Both the position numbers and the translations under genes were made by a program. DNA of 64,000 nucleotides, taken from positions 1-64,000 of the forward strand of contig JAODUO010000191.1 in the NCBI GenBank assembly GCA_025642075.2. Reading direction: 5' to 3'. Source of the DNA: Ridgeia piscesae. Taxonomy: Eukaryota; Annelida; Polychaeta; Sabellida; Siboglinidae. Numbering within the stretch: position 1 is the stretch's first letter; every line of letters starts with the position of its first letter. Below are positions 10,601 through 21,600 of the stretch, piece after piece. The notes under the pieces were generated by a model. The model was not told the origin of the DNA and searched no databases. It was given only the letters and a program-made list of their open reading frames with translations.

Positions 10601-12233
10601 CGGCCCAAGTACCAATCAGCATCTTTATCCTAATCTGGAGTAAGGTCGCCCTATCGGTTACACCGGCAGCCCATTAATATCCCAGGCGGGTTGAGGGGCT
10701 GAAAAGTGCTGCCTCCTCACGGAGTCTGGTTAATCAAGGCTACTGCAGAGATGGAGTACTCGTACTCGTGCATGTTCAAAGTAGCCATACTCGAGTACAC
10801 TTGTATTGTAATCACTCCATCTCTGAAGGCTAGTTGTGTCCCCTTACCAGGGTGACTGTAAAGTGAGGTCTGACTGACGCAGCAATAAATGAGTGACAAG
10901 ACGTGTAGCAGTGATGGACTGAAGAAAGAAGGACTCACAGTGGAGAGATGCGGCCGGCGTTCCTGGATGTTGTACCTCACCCACGCCATCACTGCATTGA
11001 ACACCTGCTCCTCTGACCGCACGTTCAATTCGTCGCTCGAGATGATGTCCACCAGTTGATTGACCGGCAGAAGTTGGAACTCCTCACTTTCCATTACCTA
11101 CAGTGGACAATAGTCAGGATACTTAGAGTGTGGTGGACAGTGCAATGTAGTGGACAATGATTGTGATGGACTTGTGGTGGACACTGGACAGTGGTCAGTC
11201 AGTACATATATGGTGGGCAATGATCAGTGAAGTGGGCACTGGTTAGTGTGGTAGAAAGTATTCAGTTTGATGTTTAGGAAAGTTACTGATGTACCTATGT
11301 AATTATTACTTCACACTGCCTATGATGCAATCATTTAATTATATACATTTGCGACACAGTATATCAATGCATCACACAAATAACTAAAACATTCACACAT
11401 TCTGCTTTACTTTGAAAGAATGTACAACATTTTTGTTTTGTTTCAAACCGACAATAAAACAACTGTTATAAATGGCTATGTGCATTTTTTTATTTATGTA
11501 TCAGGACTAATATCAAGTGAAAACAATTCTAAAGGCGCTCACAATGTACCAGCTTGAAGCAGTTACAGACACTGGCTGTGTGTGTGTGTGCACGCGTGTG
11601 CGTGCATGCTCAGTGTGGATCAGTATTAGTTGGAACACAAAACACTACACATTTTTCTGGACCCTGCCAACTTGTGCGGCCACCACCTCAGTCACTTACC
11701 TCGTGGAAATTATGTTGCGTGAATTTATCTGCGATTCTGAGCAGGTCGCGACATGCGTGCGTGTCAGCGAACGCGCGGATGCCGAGGCAGTTGGACGGAT
11801 CGAGCTGTCGCTTGAGGAACTCACAACAAATGTCCTGAATCTCAGCCAGCTGTAGCAGACACGCCGCTGGCAACAGTGTCTGCACATTGCTCTCCTCAAC
11901 AGTCACGGACGATGTGTAACAGAAGTCAATGAGGAGCTCCATCGCAGACTCATCGATGTCACGAATCGTCACCTCCGTCTGCCGACTCTCAGCAAGTTCA
12001 CCAGTGAACATAGCGTGGAAGTACGGGCTACACGCCGACAGGATGATACGGTGGGCGAAGATCTTGCGCTGGCCGACGAGGAGGACAACATCGCACAGTT
12101 CGCGCTGCTTACGCAGCATGTTGATGGCCTCGATCGTGTGACGCGGGTGTTTGTCGGAGTTGTACGGCAGACGGGCGGGGGACGGAGGCCGCTCAAGGTT
12201 AGGGTCAAGAGGACCCATGTGTAGACTGGTCAT
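5951..12233 (-). CDS. KLHL20: Kelch-like protein 20, CUL3 substrate adaptor (8 coding exons)
   Basis: Joined minus-strand exons 12233-11700, 11097-10939, 10053-9843, 9201-9018, 8568-8425, 8032-7899, 6681-6473 and 6142-5951 give one open frame of 588 codons plus TGA, with GT-AG introns and consistent phases. Domains: short N-terminal tail, BTB about residues 40-145 (motifs [19 protein letters not shown] and [18 protein letters not shown]), BACK/3-box about 150-250, six Kelch blades about 290-585 with repeated VERYDP and YAVGG signatures. It matches human KLHL20 (about 609 aa) nearly throughout, down to the terminal LW. KLHL20 proteins use BTB/3-box to bind CUL3 and the Kelch propeller to bind substrates (DAPK1, PML and ULK1 in mammals). 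The start ATG sits just after AGGAGCC; an upstream noncoding exon is likely, because an acceptor-like CAG precedes it. All Kelch core residues appear intact. Confidence 0.96.
6473..6681 (-). CDS. KLHL20: KLHL20 coding exon 7: Kelch blades 4-5
   Basis: Starts [19 protein letters not shown], contains [18 protein letters not shown], and ends AMTSRRSG before the donor GTGCGTAT. The acceptor is TTCTTGTAG. Confidence 0.95.
6682..7898 (-). other. KLHL20 intron 6, AT-rich
   Basis: No exon was found. There is a fragment at about 7310-7370 with TTTTTATATAGCGCTAATTCC, resembling the tail of a widespread SINE-type repeat, and a (TA)n run near 7565-7612. Confidence 0.5.
7899..8032 (-). CDS. KLHL20: KLHL20 coding exon 6: Kelch blade 3
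   Basis: Reads [20 protein letters not shown] and [14 protein letters not shown]. The acceptor is GGTTGCAG and the donor GTACTGGC. It is shorter than any single recognisable ORF and was found from phase and family match. Confidence 0.94.
8089..8312 (-). mobile_element. SINE fragment without tRNA head, in KLHL20 intron 5-6
   Basis: This aligns by eye with the SINE at 37446-37778: both share GTAAGTTCTTATATAGCGCA, CACTGTCTATA.CCAGGTACT and CTGAACTGGA.CAA.GT.GAGTGAAAAAAC in the same order. The tRNA-like head is missing here, so it is a 5'-truncated copy on the minus strand. A coding-looking ORF over it is spurious. Confidence 0.75.
8425..8568 (-). CDS. KLHL20: KLHL20 coding exon 5: Kelch blade 2
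   Basis: Reads [20 protein letters not shown], then [17 protein letters not shown]. The acceptor is TTCGACAG and the donor GTGAGTAG. Enters with one base completing Arg and exits with two bases of the next Arg codon. Confidence 0.94.
8770..9017. repeat. Tandem duplication next to KLHL20 exon 4 donor
   Basis: Two copies of roughly 120-130 bp share GGGGTCCTCCCCACTCAGCTA, ATATCACC/CATATCAC and GGTCTAAAGTGAC. A (CGCA)n run interrupts the first copy. The copies include the first bases of the intron, so a donor-like segment is duplicated inside the intron. Confidence 0.7.
9018..9201 (-). CDS. KLHL20: KLHL20 coding exon 4: Kelch blade 1
   Basis: Encodes [18 protein letters not shown] through [16 protein letters not shown]. 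The acceptor is GTGACAG. The donor GTCGGT is weak but is the only position that keeps the frame into exon 5, forming an Arg codon AG|A. Confidence 0.93.
9500..9800. repeat. 97-bp tandem repeat, three copies, KLHL20 intron 3
   Basis: Three head-to-tail copies with a 97-bp period. GTATG(T/C)TCTATTTACTG occurs at 9536, 9633 and 9730. They differ by a few substitutions. Confidence 0.9.
9843..10053 (-). CDS. KLHL20: KLHL20 coding exon 3: BACK end and linker to Kelch
   Basis: Starts [18 protein letters not shown] after the acceptor GATCCAG and ends in GEVLFA plus one base before GTGTGTGT. It includes the conserved linker [19 protein letters not shown]. Confidence 0.94.
10054..10938. other. KLHL20 intron 2 with dispersed repeat pieces
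   Basis: Two similar stretches, near 10430-10465 and 10705-10735, share a CCTCACGGA..CTGGTTAATC core and may be parts of an unclassified dispersed repeat. A perfect 12-bp inverted repeat, CAGAGATGGAGT, brackets about 10747-10827. No exon was seen. Confidence 0.4.
10939..11097 (-). CDS. KLHL20: KLHL20 coding exon 2: BACK domain
   Basis: 53 codons in phase 0, starting [18 protein letters not shown] and ending QERRPHLST. The acceptor is CTGTAG and the donor GTGAGTCC. It encodes the conserved block [20 protein letters not shown]. Confidence 0.94.
11098..11699. other. KLHL20 intron 1
   Basis: Contains degenerate GTGGACA-type short repeats at about 11100-11240 and a short GT-rich run at about 11577-11612. 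No exon was recognised. Confidence 0.5.
11700..12233 (-). CDS. KLHL20: KLHL20 coding exon 1: N-terminus, BTB, start of BACK
   Basis: 178 codons. The initiator Met is followed by [12 protein letters not shown] and, after residue 20, by the family-typical [10 protein letters not shown]. It ends in frame at CCACGAG before GTAAGTGA on the minus strand. The exon carries the whole BTB fold and the CUL3-binding helices, including KFTQHNFHE at its end. Confidence 0.95.
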
Positions 12234-12404
12234 GGCTCCTGTCTTGAGATGGAGCAGTTGTCACTTGTCAGTGCATCATCCCTTCCCAATTACTCTACAA
12301 AGTAACACATCACATTTGATTAAAGCTGTCCATGTGTACAATTCACACCAAAAAACAATGCAGGTTTTGTTTTTGTGTGCATATTTTAAGACAGTATGGT
12401 CTGT

Positions 12405-14165
12405 GTATGAGTGGATTTTTAGATTCAGTAAAGGGAAAGCTAACAGTTTCACTGAAAAATGTTGTTCAGTCTTCACCAATGAAGACACCTCTAACCTACC
12501 AAGTATAAATGAACCTGAATATCCACCAATCCATAACATCATGGTAAGTAAGGACTGAGTTCTGAATTTGATTCAGTCACTAAACACTTACAAAGCCACT
12601 CCCTGCCCGCATACTGAAAGATCTTGCAGTTGAAATATTGCCAATATTAACTTTCCTTTTTCAACAGTCAATGGACACAGGACTAATCCCATTGGAGAAT
12701 TGCAAACATTACCCCAATTTACAAGAAAGGAGACAGGACCACACCATCCAATTATCGCCCTGTGTCTATCACATGAATCTGCACTTCTGCAGCAAGTTGA
12801 TTGAACATATAATATTCAGCTAAGTCATGGAGCATTATGACAATTACAATATTCTTACAGTTGCCCAGCATGGTTTCAGACCCGGCCGTTCCTGTGAATC
12901 ACAACTCATTTTCACTACTGAAGACCTTGTTAAATCCCTAGATAATCACGAACAAGTTGATGCTGTAATTCTTGATTTTTCCAAGGCATCTGATCGAGTT
13001 CCTCACCAACGATTACTACTCAAACTTCACCACTATGGAATTTGAGGCCCCCTATTGCTGTAGTTACAAAACTTCCTGACATCCCGATCTCAATGAGTAG
13101 TGGTGGAAAGAAAGTCTTCATACTGCGTTCCCGTCACCTCAGGAGTCCCCCAGGGGACAGTCCTCAGTTCGTTGTTATTCCTATCCTTCATCAACGACCT
13201 ACCAACAGGAATAACTCCTAACCTCCGACTTTTTGCATGCGACTGTCTCATTTACAGAACCATTTCCAACCCAGTTGATCCAGTAGCTCTCCAAGAAGAC
13301 CTGGACAAACTCCAGAAATGGTCTGACATATGGCAGATGAAATTTAACACAGAAAAATGCCACACAATGCGAATTACTCTTTGTTGCAACACAATCAATG
13401 CTGACTATCATCAAGGAGGATGTACACTTCCCATGGTTACACAGTATCCACACCTAGGTGTCACCATACCTAATACAATGTCCTGGCAGAACCACATAAA
13501 TAACATCACCTCCTGGGCCAACAGAGTGCTGGGCCTTATTAAGCGAAACCTTAGAGGAACTTCATAGAAGCTAAGACAACAAGCCTACTTTTCACTTAGA
13601 ATATTGCAGTACTGTCTTTACATCAAGAAGGAGGTAAATAAGATATCTATCTTAGAGAACATCCAGTTCTCTAAAGAACAACCAGCGTTGAGCAGTCAGA
13701 TGTGTTCTAATTTTCTATAAACAACTACAATTAAAAAGAAAGCGTGTCCGCAGTGATTAACCATCTCCGTTGGGACTCCCTTGAGAAAAGACGACAACTG
13801 TCTTGCCTTCTCTTGATGTATAGGATCCAAAACCAACTGACTGCCATTAATGGTAACCACTACCTTACCCCAATGCTCCCCACCAGTATACCAAGGTATT
13901 AATACTATTATCATCCAAGCAAATATAAGATTATCCCAGCTCGCATTCAGGTCTACAGCAATTCTTTCTTCCCATGAATTGTCTTCAGGTGGAACGCCCT
14001 TCCAGGGAATGTCTTGGTAGCCGCAAACATCCATTTAGGTTAGCAGCAGTTTCACACTTCTAAGCTGTACCTGTGGTGTGAGTAAAGTATCAACGAGGTG
14101 CGAGTGCACCTCCTTGATACTTTACTCACACCTTGTGTATACATTGTCTAGCACCTTTGGTAATC
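12405..14165 (+). mobile_element. Degraded non-LTR retrotransposon (LINE), reverse transcriptase remnant
   Basis: Broken plus-strand frames show reverse transcriptase motifs in order: FTNEDTSNLPSI near 12470, GFRPGRSCESQL near 12870, LDFSKASDRVPH near 12970, SGVPQGTVL near 13140 and FACDCLIY near 13230, then a C-terminal block resembling FRSTAILSS..GGTPFQG near 13945. The 5' end is missing. At least three frame breaks or stops occur (for example near 12640, 12820 and 13045-13100). The catalytic F-A-D-D box reads F-A-C-D. It resembles Jockey/CR1-like elements, but the clade cannot be settled by eye. It lies antisense to KLHL20, upstream of its first coding exon. Confidence 0.9.
14075..14132. 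repeat. 27-bp near-perfect inverted repeat (hairpin)
   Basis: The arms at 14075-14101 and 14106-14132 are complementary over 27 bp with one mismatch and a 4-nt loop, GAGT. It follows the LINE C-terminal block, so it may be a 3' UTR recognition hairpin of that element or an independent insertion. Confidence 0.85.
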
Positions 14166-14168
14166 TCC

Positions 14169-14711
14169 CAGGTAACTGGCCGAAATTATTAGGGCCTGTT
14201 CAAAAGTTTTTATCACCTTTTTTCGATGTGTATGTGTCCAGAATGTCATTCTATATCACTTCCGGTACAAAGAAGTCAGATATAATTTTTTTTCATTGTA
14301 TTTTAGATTTAATTTAATGCCATCGAGTCAACGTAAATAAGCCATGTCACAGGACGTGAGCAGTTACGGCACCCTTGTGATTTGCGAATTGCCTTGTGAT
14401 TTGCGAATATGTCCTCAAAACTAAGGCTACATCATAAATTTTATTCTGCATAATGCAGATTTATTTGTTTTAAGCTTAGATAAAAATACTGCTAATTGCT
14501 TTGTATTTTAACTTCGCAATGCACACGCAAGCCTTTGCCGGACTGATGTGTCTGGCATGCGCCAACGGCTCGCGCCATGTGACATCGGCTTATTTACGTC
14601 GACTCGACGGCATTAAATTGATCTAAAATAGCGGAAATGACATTCCGAACACATCAAAAAAGTTCGTAAAACCGTTTTGAAAAGGCTTACTAAGTTAGGC
14701 CAGTTAACTGG
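14169..14711. mobile_element. MITE-like palindromic element, copy 1
   Basis: The element, about 540 bp, has long imperfect terminal inverted repeats. The left end reads GTAACTGGCCGAAATTATTAGGGCC and the right end is its approximate complement ending GGCCAGTTAACTG. Inside, AATGTCATTCTA near the left and GACATTCCGAACACATC near the right are complementary, as are ATGCCATCGAGTC and GACTCGACGGCAT. There is no transposase. The same family occurs at 58534-59123. Confidence 0.85.
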
Positions 14712-15089
14712 GAAATGACCGTACATTCACACCTGGCAAACCACACAACCGTCTATACACACTCATCAGCATCCAAATCCAGGCTGATGGACTCTGCTGA
14801 TTAATCACGCAGACGTAGACGATATAAATATGATGTTTGACGTAAATACTTCGCTTGCAGTGAGTTGGATCTCTGAACGTTACAACTTGCATTGAATGAA
14901 TCCGATCCAAATAAAGCTTTTCTGAGGGTTTATTTTAGTTTGGAAGCCTAATGCTAGTTATTTTGAAGTTTCTTACCTTCATTCATTATATTTTAAACGT
15001 GTCTGTCAGTATTTCAGGTAATTAGAGCATTGGCTTACTCGATAAATCGACATGATTCAATACTATTTTGGTCAATTTATTAGAAATGT

Positions 15090-15333
15090 CAGACTTGCTA
15101 CAAAAATGGCAGAAACCGGAAATGGTAGTGAGCTAAATGTAACAGGCGCATTCATTGGACGGTTGTATTACCAAATATAGAACTAAATAGACCGGATGTG
15201 GAATCCCTGTAGAATTACGTCACTTCCCATAGTTACGGGAATACCCCGATACAAAAGCAACAACACGTGAATCCTTTCGTTGTTGATTTCGTTGTTTGTA
15301 ATCAGTCAGTTTTCAGCTAAGGTCCGCTGCATC
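15090..15333. promoter_or_regulatory. Probable divergent promoter region of ANKRD45/KLHL20
   Basis: There is no TATA box. Motifs seen are AAAATGGC (YY1-like) next to ACCGGAAAT (ETS-like) at about 15103-15123, ACCGGATGTG at about 15191, and TTACGTCA at 15215-15222 (CRE/ATF-like) directly followed by CTTCC (ETS-like). It lies upstream of the ANKRD45 start codon and on the 5' side of KLHL20. The start sites themselves cannot be read from sequence. Confidence 0.45.
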
Positions 15334-15637
15334 ATGTCTGCTAGTGCACTCTCGCGAACCAGCGCAGGCGCACATTCTGAGTTGACCCCTGAGCGCGGTT
15401 CCAGTCCCGCCGTCAGTTTGAATTTTGTCATGAAATGCGCACTCAGCGGTTCAGTCGAGTCTTTCACAGCGCGAATCGAGTCGGAAGAGCAAGATCGCGA
15501 AGCTTTGGTAGCGATGCTGGTAGGGAGAGATGCCGACAACAAGTCGCCTCTCGATATGGCCGCGATCTTAGACCGGGTCGAAATGGTGAAAGAACTGATT
15601 GCCAAAGGCGTCGACGTCAACGATGCGACGGGGACAG
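15334..15637 (+). CDS. ANKRD45: ANKRD45 exon 1: N-terminus and first ankyrin repeat
   Basis: Met-Ser-Ala-Ser-Ala start, 101 codons plus one base. It ends VDVNDATGT before GTTGTTAA, a weak donor at +3 to +6 but the only one that joins in frame to GHTALHY of exon 2. Confidence 0.88.
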
Positions 15638-18600
15638 GTTGTTAATTGAACGCATCCTGTAATTAGTTAACTATGTTATTTACGAGTAACTTATTAGTAT
15701 ATATTATACTTGCCAAACCCTCCTTACTTTCATAAAGTTGCTTTTCCACCTTTGCTTCCTAGTGTATATCATTAAACATGGGGGAAAAACCATATACCGA
15801 ACTACTGATATATGGAATAGTCTGCCACAGTCTGTGGTAGATGCTCCATCAGTCCAATCATTTGGAGTAAAAATTGATAAACTATGGAAAAATCATCCAA
15901 GAAAAAATGATTTTACTGCACCACCTATGGACTGTGTCACCTTTAGATGCATGCGCACAGTCTCAAAACAAAGCTCAAGACAGAGGCAGGAATGCCTAAT
16001 ACAGGCCAGAAAAGAACCAGTAAGGTATAATAAGCGTGTGACATATACAATGTGTATCTTCCACAAATACACACATTGTAAGTTATTATTCATCTGAAAT
16101 ACAATTTACTTTCAAACCTTTTAATTTATGTGTGACAGAGATTATGCTATATAGACAACAGGGCACACAATGGATAGGATAATTCAGTCATGTGTCCACC
16201 TTTGCACATTGTGCATACCTGAAGCAGCAAGTGTTGTCCATTTCAGGGCACACAGCACTGCACTATGCGGCAGCATGGGGGAAGATAAACACTGTGAAGG
16301 CACTCATTGAGAACGGAGCAAATGTACACACGAAGACAACAAATACTGACGAGAGAGCGAGAGATGTGGCCAGTCGTTATGAGCAGTTAGAATGTGTGGA
16401 CTACCTTGACTGGGCAGGTGAGTGGACAGTTACCTTGACTGGGCAGGTGAGTGGACAGTTATATTGACTGGGCAAGTAAGTGGACAGTTACCTTGAGTGG
16501 GCAAGTGAGTGGACAGTTACCTTGACTGGGCAGGTGAGTGGACAGTTATCTTGACTGGGCAAGTAAGTGGACAGTTACCTTGACTGGGCAAGTGAGTGGA
16601 CAGTTACCTTGACTGGGCAGGTGAGTGGACAGTTACCTTGACTCGGCAGGTGAGTGGACATTTACCTTGATTGGACAAGTGAGTGGACAGTTACCTTGAC
16701 TGGGCAAGTGAGTGGACAGTTACCTTGACTGGGCAGGTGAGTGGACAGTTACCTTGACTGGGCAGGTGAGTGGACAGTTACCTTGACTGGGCAAGTGAGT
16801 GGACAGTTACCTTGACTGGGCAAGTGAGTGGACAGTTACCTTGACTGGGCAAGTGAGTGGACAGTTACCTTGACTGGGCAAGTGAGTGGACAGTTACCTT
16901 GACTGGGCAGGTGAGTGGACAGTTACCTTGACTGGGCAGGTGAGTGGACAGTTACCTTGACTGGGCAGGTGAGTGGACAGTTACCTTGACTGGGCAAGTG
17001 AGTGGACAGTTACCTTGACTGGGCAAGTGAGTGGACAGTTACCTTGACTGGGAAAGTGAGTGGACAGTTACCTTGACTGGGCAGGTGAATGGACAGTTAG
17101 CCTGACTGGGCAAGTGAGTGGACAGTTACCTTGACTGAGCAAGTGAGTGTACAGTTACCTTGACTGGGCAGGTGAGTGGACAGTTACCTTGACTGGGCAA
17201 GTGAGTGGACAGTTACATTGACTGGGCAGGTGAGTGGACAGTTACCTTGACTGGGCAGGTGAATGGACAGTTACCTTGACTGGGCAGGTGAATGGACAGT
17301 TAGCCTGACTGGGCAGTTGAATGGACAGTTACCTTGACTGGGCAGGTGAATGGACAGTTAGCCTGACTGGGCAGTTGAATGGACAGTTACCTTGACTGGG
17401 CAGGTGAGTGGACAGTTACCTTGACTGGGCAGGTGAGTGGACAGTTACCTTGTCTGGGCAGGTGAATGGACAGTTACGTTGACTGGGCAGGTGAGTGGAC
17501 AGTTACCTTGACTGGGCAGGTGAATGGACAGTTAGCCTGACTGGGCAGGTGAGTGGACAGTTACCTTGACTGGGCAGGTGAGTGGACAGTTACCTTGACT
17601 GGGCAGGTGAATGGACAGTTACGTTGACTGGGCAGGTGAGTGGACAGTTACCTTGACTGGGCAGGTGAATGGACAGTTAGCCTGACTGGGCAGTTGAATG
17701 GACAGTTACCTTGACTGGGCAGGTGAGTGGACAGTTACCTTGACTGGGCAGGTGAATGGACAGTTAGCCTAACTGGGCAGTTGAATGGACAGTTGCCTTG
17801 ACTGGGCAGGTGAGTGGACAGTTACCTTGACTGGGCAGGTGAATGGACAGTTAGCCTGACTGGGCAGTTGAATGGACAGTTACCTTGACTGGGCAGGTGA
17901 GTGGACAGTTACCTTGACTGGGCAGGTGAGTGGACAGTTACCTTGACTGGGCAGGTGAATGGACAGTTAGCCTAACTGGGCAGTTGAATGGACAATTGCC
18001 TTGACTGGGCAGGTGAGTGGACAGTTACCTTGACTGGGCAGGTGAGTGGACAGTTACCTTGACTGGGCAGGTGAGTGGACACTAGGCACTTCTGAATCTT
18101 ATTTCCACATACACTCTACTAGAATAAACAATCATTTGTCATTTACATTTTATATGACTCTTAGTGATTTGTTATTATTTATTTTATATTAATTTATTAT
18201 CCATAATTTATATTTTCAAATATGTAATTATTAGTATTTTTAAGTTGTTATGGACGCATTGATTGTTCACTGCATGTAAAGATTGTGAATCAAAGAACTC
18301 AGACTATTATTATAATGAGTGCAACAATGCAAGTTGAGAAAGAAGTCCATCGAATAATAATATACATTTGTACACAAGATCAAACTATTTACGAAAAACA
18401 TCGTTTATGTGTAGTCATCAAGTTAATATCAGCGCTGCTTATGAGTGCTTGAAATTATGTTTCTTTTACAAACTTCTTGTCGCTGACACGACTGATGTCA
18501 TAAGCCTTAATTAATCTGAGTTATACATTTGTGCAGATGGCAGATGGATTGAGTGCTGGAGGTTGTAGTTGCAGAAGTTGACTTCGTTTTCTGTGATTTC

Positions 18601-21600
18601 CTTTCTCTGTATAGATCTTACGTCTGACGTGATATTTTATGTTACTGTTCCATATTTAACGTTCTTAGCATGTTTTTCTTCTTAGCATCTGTGCCTGGGG
18701 TTATGCATACTTTTATGTCTGCTGATTTATAATTACCATTTTTATGTGAATAAAGTATAGCTGATTTTATTTTAAATACAAAATTAGACATGACAACACT
18801 CAGTGAGCTTTGTTGTTTGATTTCAGAAGCCAAAGATAAACTTCAGACTGAGATCAGTGTGATGAGAGACATCATGGCTGACCCAGAAAAGTCACAAGGT
18901 AGACTGAGTCGGGAGGACAAGGTGCGCTGTTTGAGAATGTCATCCTGTAGAGTCATTAACATCTTATTTTGTTTATTGCTGAATTACTTAATTCTTCACA
19001 CTTTGCATTATCTTGTTTTGATTGCAAAGAAAATACAGCACATGTATACATTTTAATTATTAATTTGTGGTGTTCTACACCACATTGGTGACTGGTAAAT
19101 TGACATAACACAGAGTAAATTCTGCATGTAATAAATAATGCGCTAATTACAGCATGCTGTCAATCAGTTTTTTTCCATTTTAAAATCCCCACCTTCTATT
19201 TTCCCATCTGTTTTTTGTCATCGTGGTATGTTGACTTCATTTGCAGTTTGGTAAGTGCTTCATATAATTTGTGACAATTGTCTTCCTTCAGGCCCTTATA
19301 ACGTCAGTTTGCAATGAGCATGAGACGTGGCTGCAAAACACACCAGAGGCAACCACCAGTGACTTCATTAGTCACAGAAACATCGTACACGAAGCCTTCG
19401 CTCCGATCAACCTAAAACTCTCTGAGCCACGTATGTATGAATAATTATTACCTGCAGCTTCAGAGCTGCCCATGTGTAGACTGTAACAGAGAGCAAGCAA
19501 AACTAACCACATCGATATATCTGATCTATTTTAATATAAAATAAGAATTATATACAGAAACAATAGTGCTGCATTTACCATTAAGTTTGTGGAGATTCAA
19601 CCATAGTCATCATTGACCAATAAATGTAATCATAATATCAGTTTGTCATAGAGACAATCTGGCAGTATCTTCTTGTTGCTATATGGTCAGCACACACATG
19701 ATGTTTTATGGTCAGCATTCATGAATTATGTGATCAGCATTCACATGACTTGTTGTTATACAATCAGCATACATCAGTTGTTATAATTATGGTCAGCATA
19801 CATATGTCGTTACAATGATCAGCATACACAAGTTGTATGATCAGCTTCACATATTTTTATATAGTCAGCAAATATGAGTTGTTATATGGTCAGCACATAA
19901 TTATGTTGTTATATGGTCAGCAAACATATGTTGTTATCTCGCAGCCTCTTCCCGAGAGGTAAGTCATAGAAGCATTTGCACTGTCCAGCTGCCACTGGAC
20001 ACAGGGCACTCACCAGTGGACACCGGCCAGGGGCAACTGGACACCAGCCAGTTGCCACTGGACACTGGTCAGTTAACACTGGACACCAGCCAGTTAACAC
20101 TGGACACCAGCCAGTTGCCACTGGACACTGACCAGTTGCCTCTGGACACTGACCAGTTGCCTCTGGACACCAGCCAGTTGGTACTGGACAGTGGGCTACC
20201 ATGTGGTCTTGTGGACACGCTTGCTAGGCCAGCACGTGTAGTTGACTGTCCTGTTTTCATTGTCCCTTGCACATCTTGACCAGTTCTCACTCCCCAATCC
20301 TCTCATCCCCATGGGAGTTGTCTCCCATGTGTCCCATGATGACATCACATGCCACATTGTTGTCTCCAGTGCACAAGAGCCCCGCTACACATTCAACAGT
20401 CCAACAGGAGAGCTCCAAAATTGCTCAGTTTGTGATAGAAGCTTTAAAGTTAGCACAACTATAGGTCAGAGGTTACCAAATAATTCCAAGTGTGACAACA
20501 ATTCCAAACGATCCCCATAGAAACTGTTACCAAGGAACTGTTTTCCTTTAACAACCTGCTAAGTTGAGCCATGACCAGTTAAAAGCAACAACATGCATCT
20601 ATTATACTATGCTTATTGGATGTCAGAATAGATAAAATAATATCATATATTGTTGTATACAGCTCCCAGGCATCGCCTTAGTAACTGTTGCTAGGAAGCT
20701 GTTTACCTAAGCAATGGACTGTGAGTTGTTTAAGAATCAGGAGTGTACGTGGGTCCGCGTGGAATGGTTTTCACTTTGGTAATTTTTCAGCACCTCAAAA
20801 TATATTAATTTGCCAACATTCATATACTATTATCATAGTGTGATCAGTTGTATCACATGACCACAAACACAGTGAATGTCCTTGATATACAATGATATAG
20901 CGACTTCTCAGGTGGTTTCCTCCAAACTCCCCAAACTTGGGCTAACGCAGGAGTTGTCCTTCTTTAGAATTAGTGAGTCCACTACAGGTTACACATTTAC
21001 TCCCATATGGAATATTTTACTTCCCCTGGCATAGACACCACATAGAAGGGACCACCAGCTTTTAGTGTCTCTTCCGAAAGACACAGGCAAATGTGGGGTG
21101 AATGAAATTGCCCGCTCCCCACTTAAGTTATATTGTATAGAACCTTGCAGTGCCTGTGTGACTTGGTAATTAGTTATTACACAAAATACTCAGTGACATA
21201 ATTAAACATGTTGCATAAAATTATTTCCACCACCTTTGTCAGCCCAACCAATCGGTGAAACTGATATCAAGATAGTTTGTCAACCAAATTTGGCCAATAC
21301 AAATAATAATAAAAACGTTTGATGTAAGACACAAAAAGTTAATAATGATATACAAAAAATTATTGAACTAATAAAAAATTAATAATAGATAAATAAAAAA
21401 GAAAAACAAGGATATATATATACATATAAATATTATATATATATATAATATATATAAAAAAGACATACAAACAAACATGCATACATGTATAATAATACAG
21501 TATTAACATGACCTACAATACAATGTGTAGACAACTGTTTCAGATAACATAAAATAAATCGCAAGCTATTTCTGTAGTCACAAATAGGGACTGTCTCTCT

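Noticed and set aside
12827..13567. Reverse transcriptase ORFs as a working gene
   Set aside because: Frame breaks, a changed catalytic box and a missing 5' part show a dead LINE.
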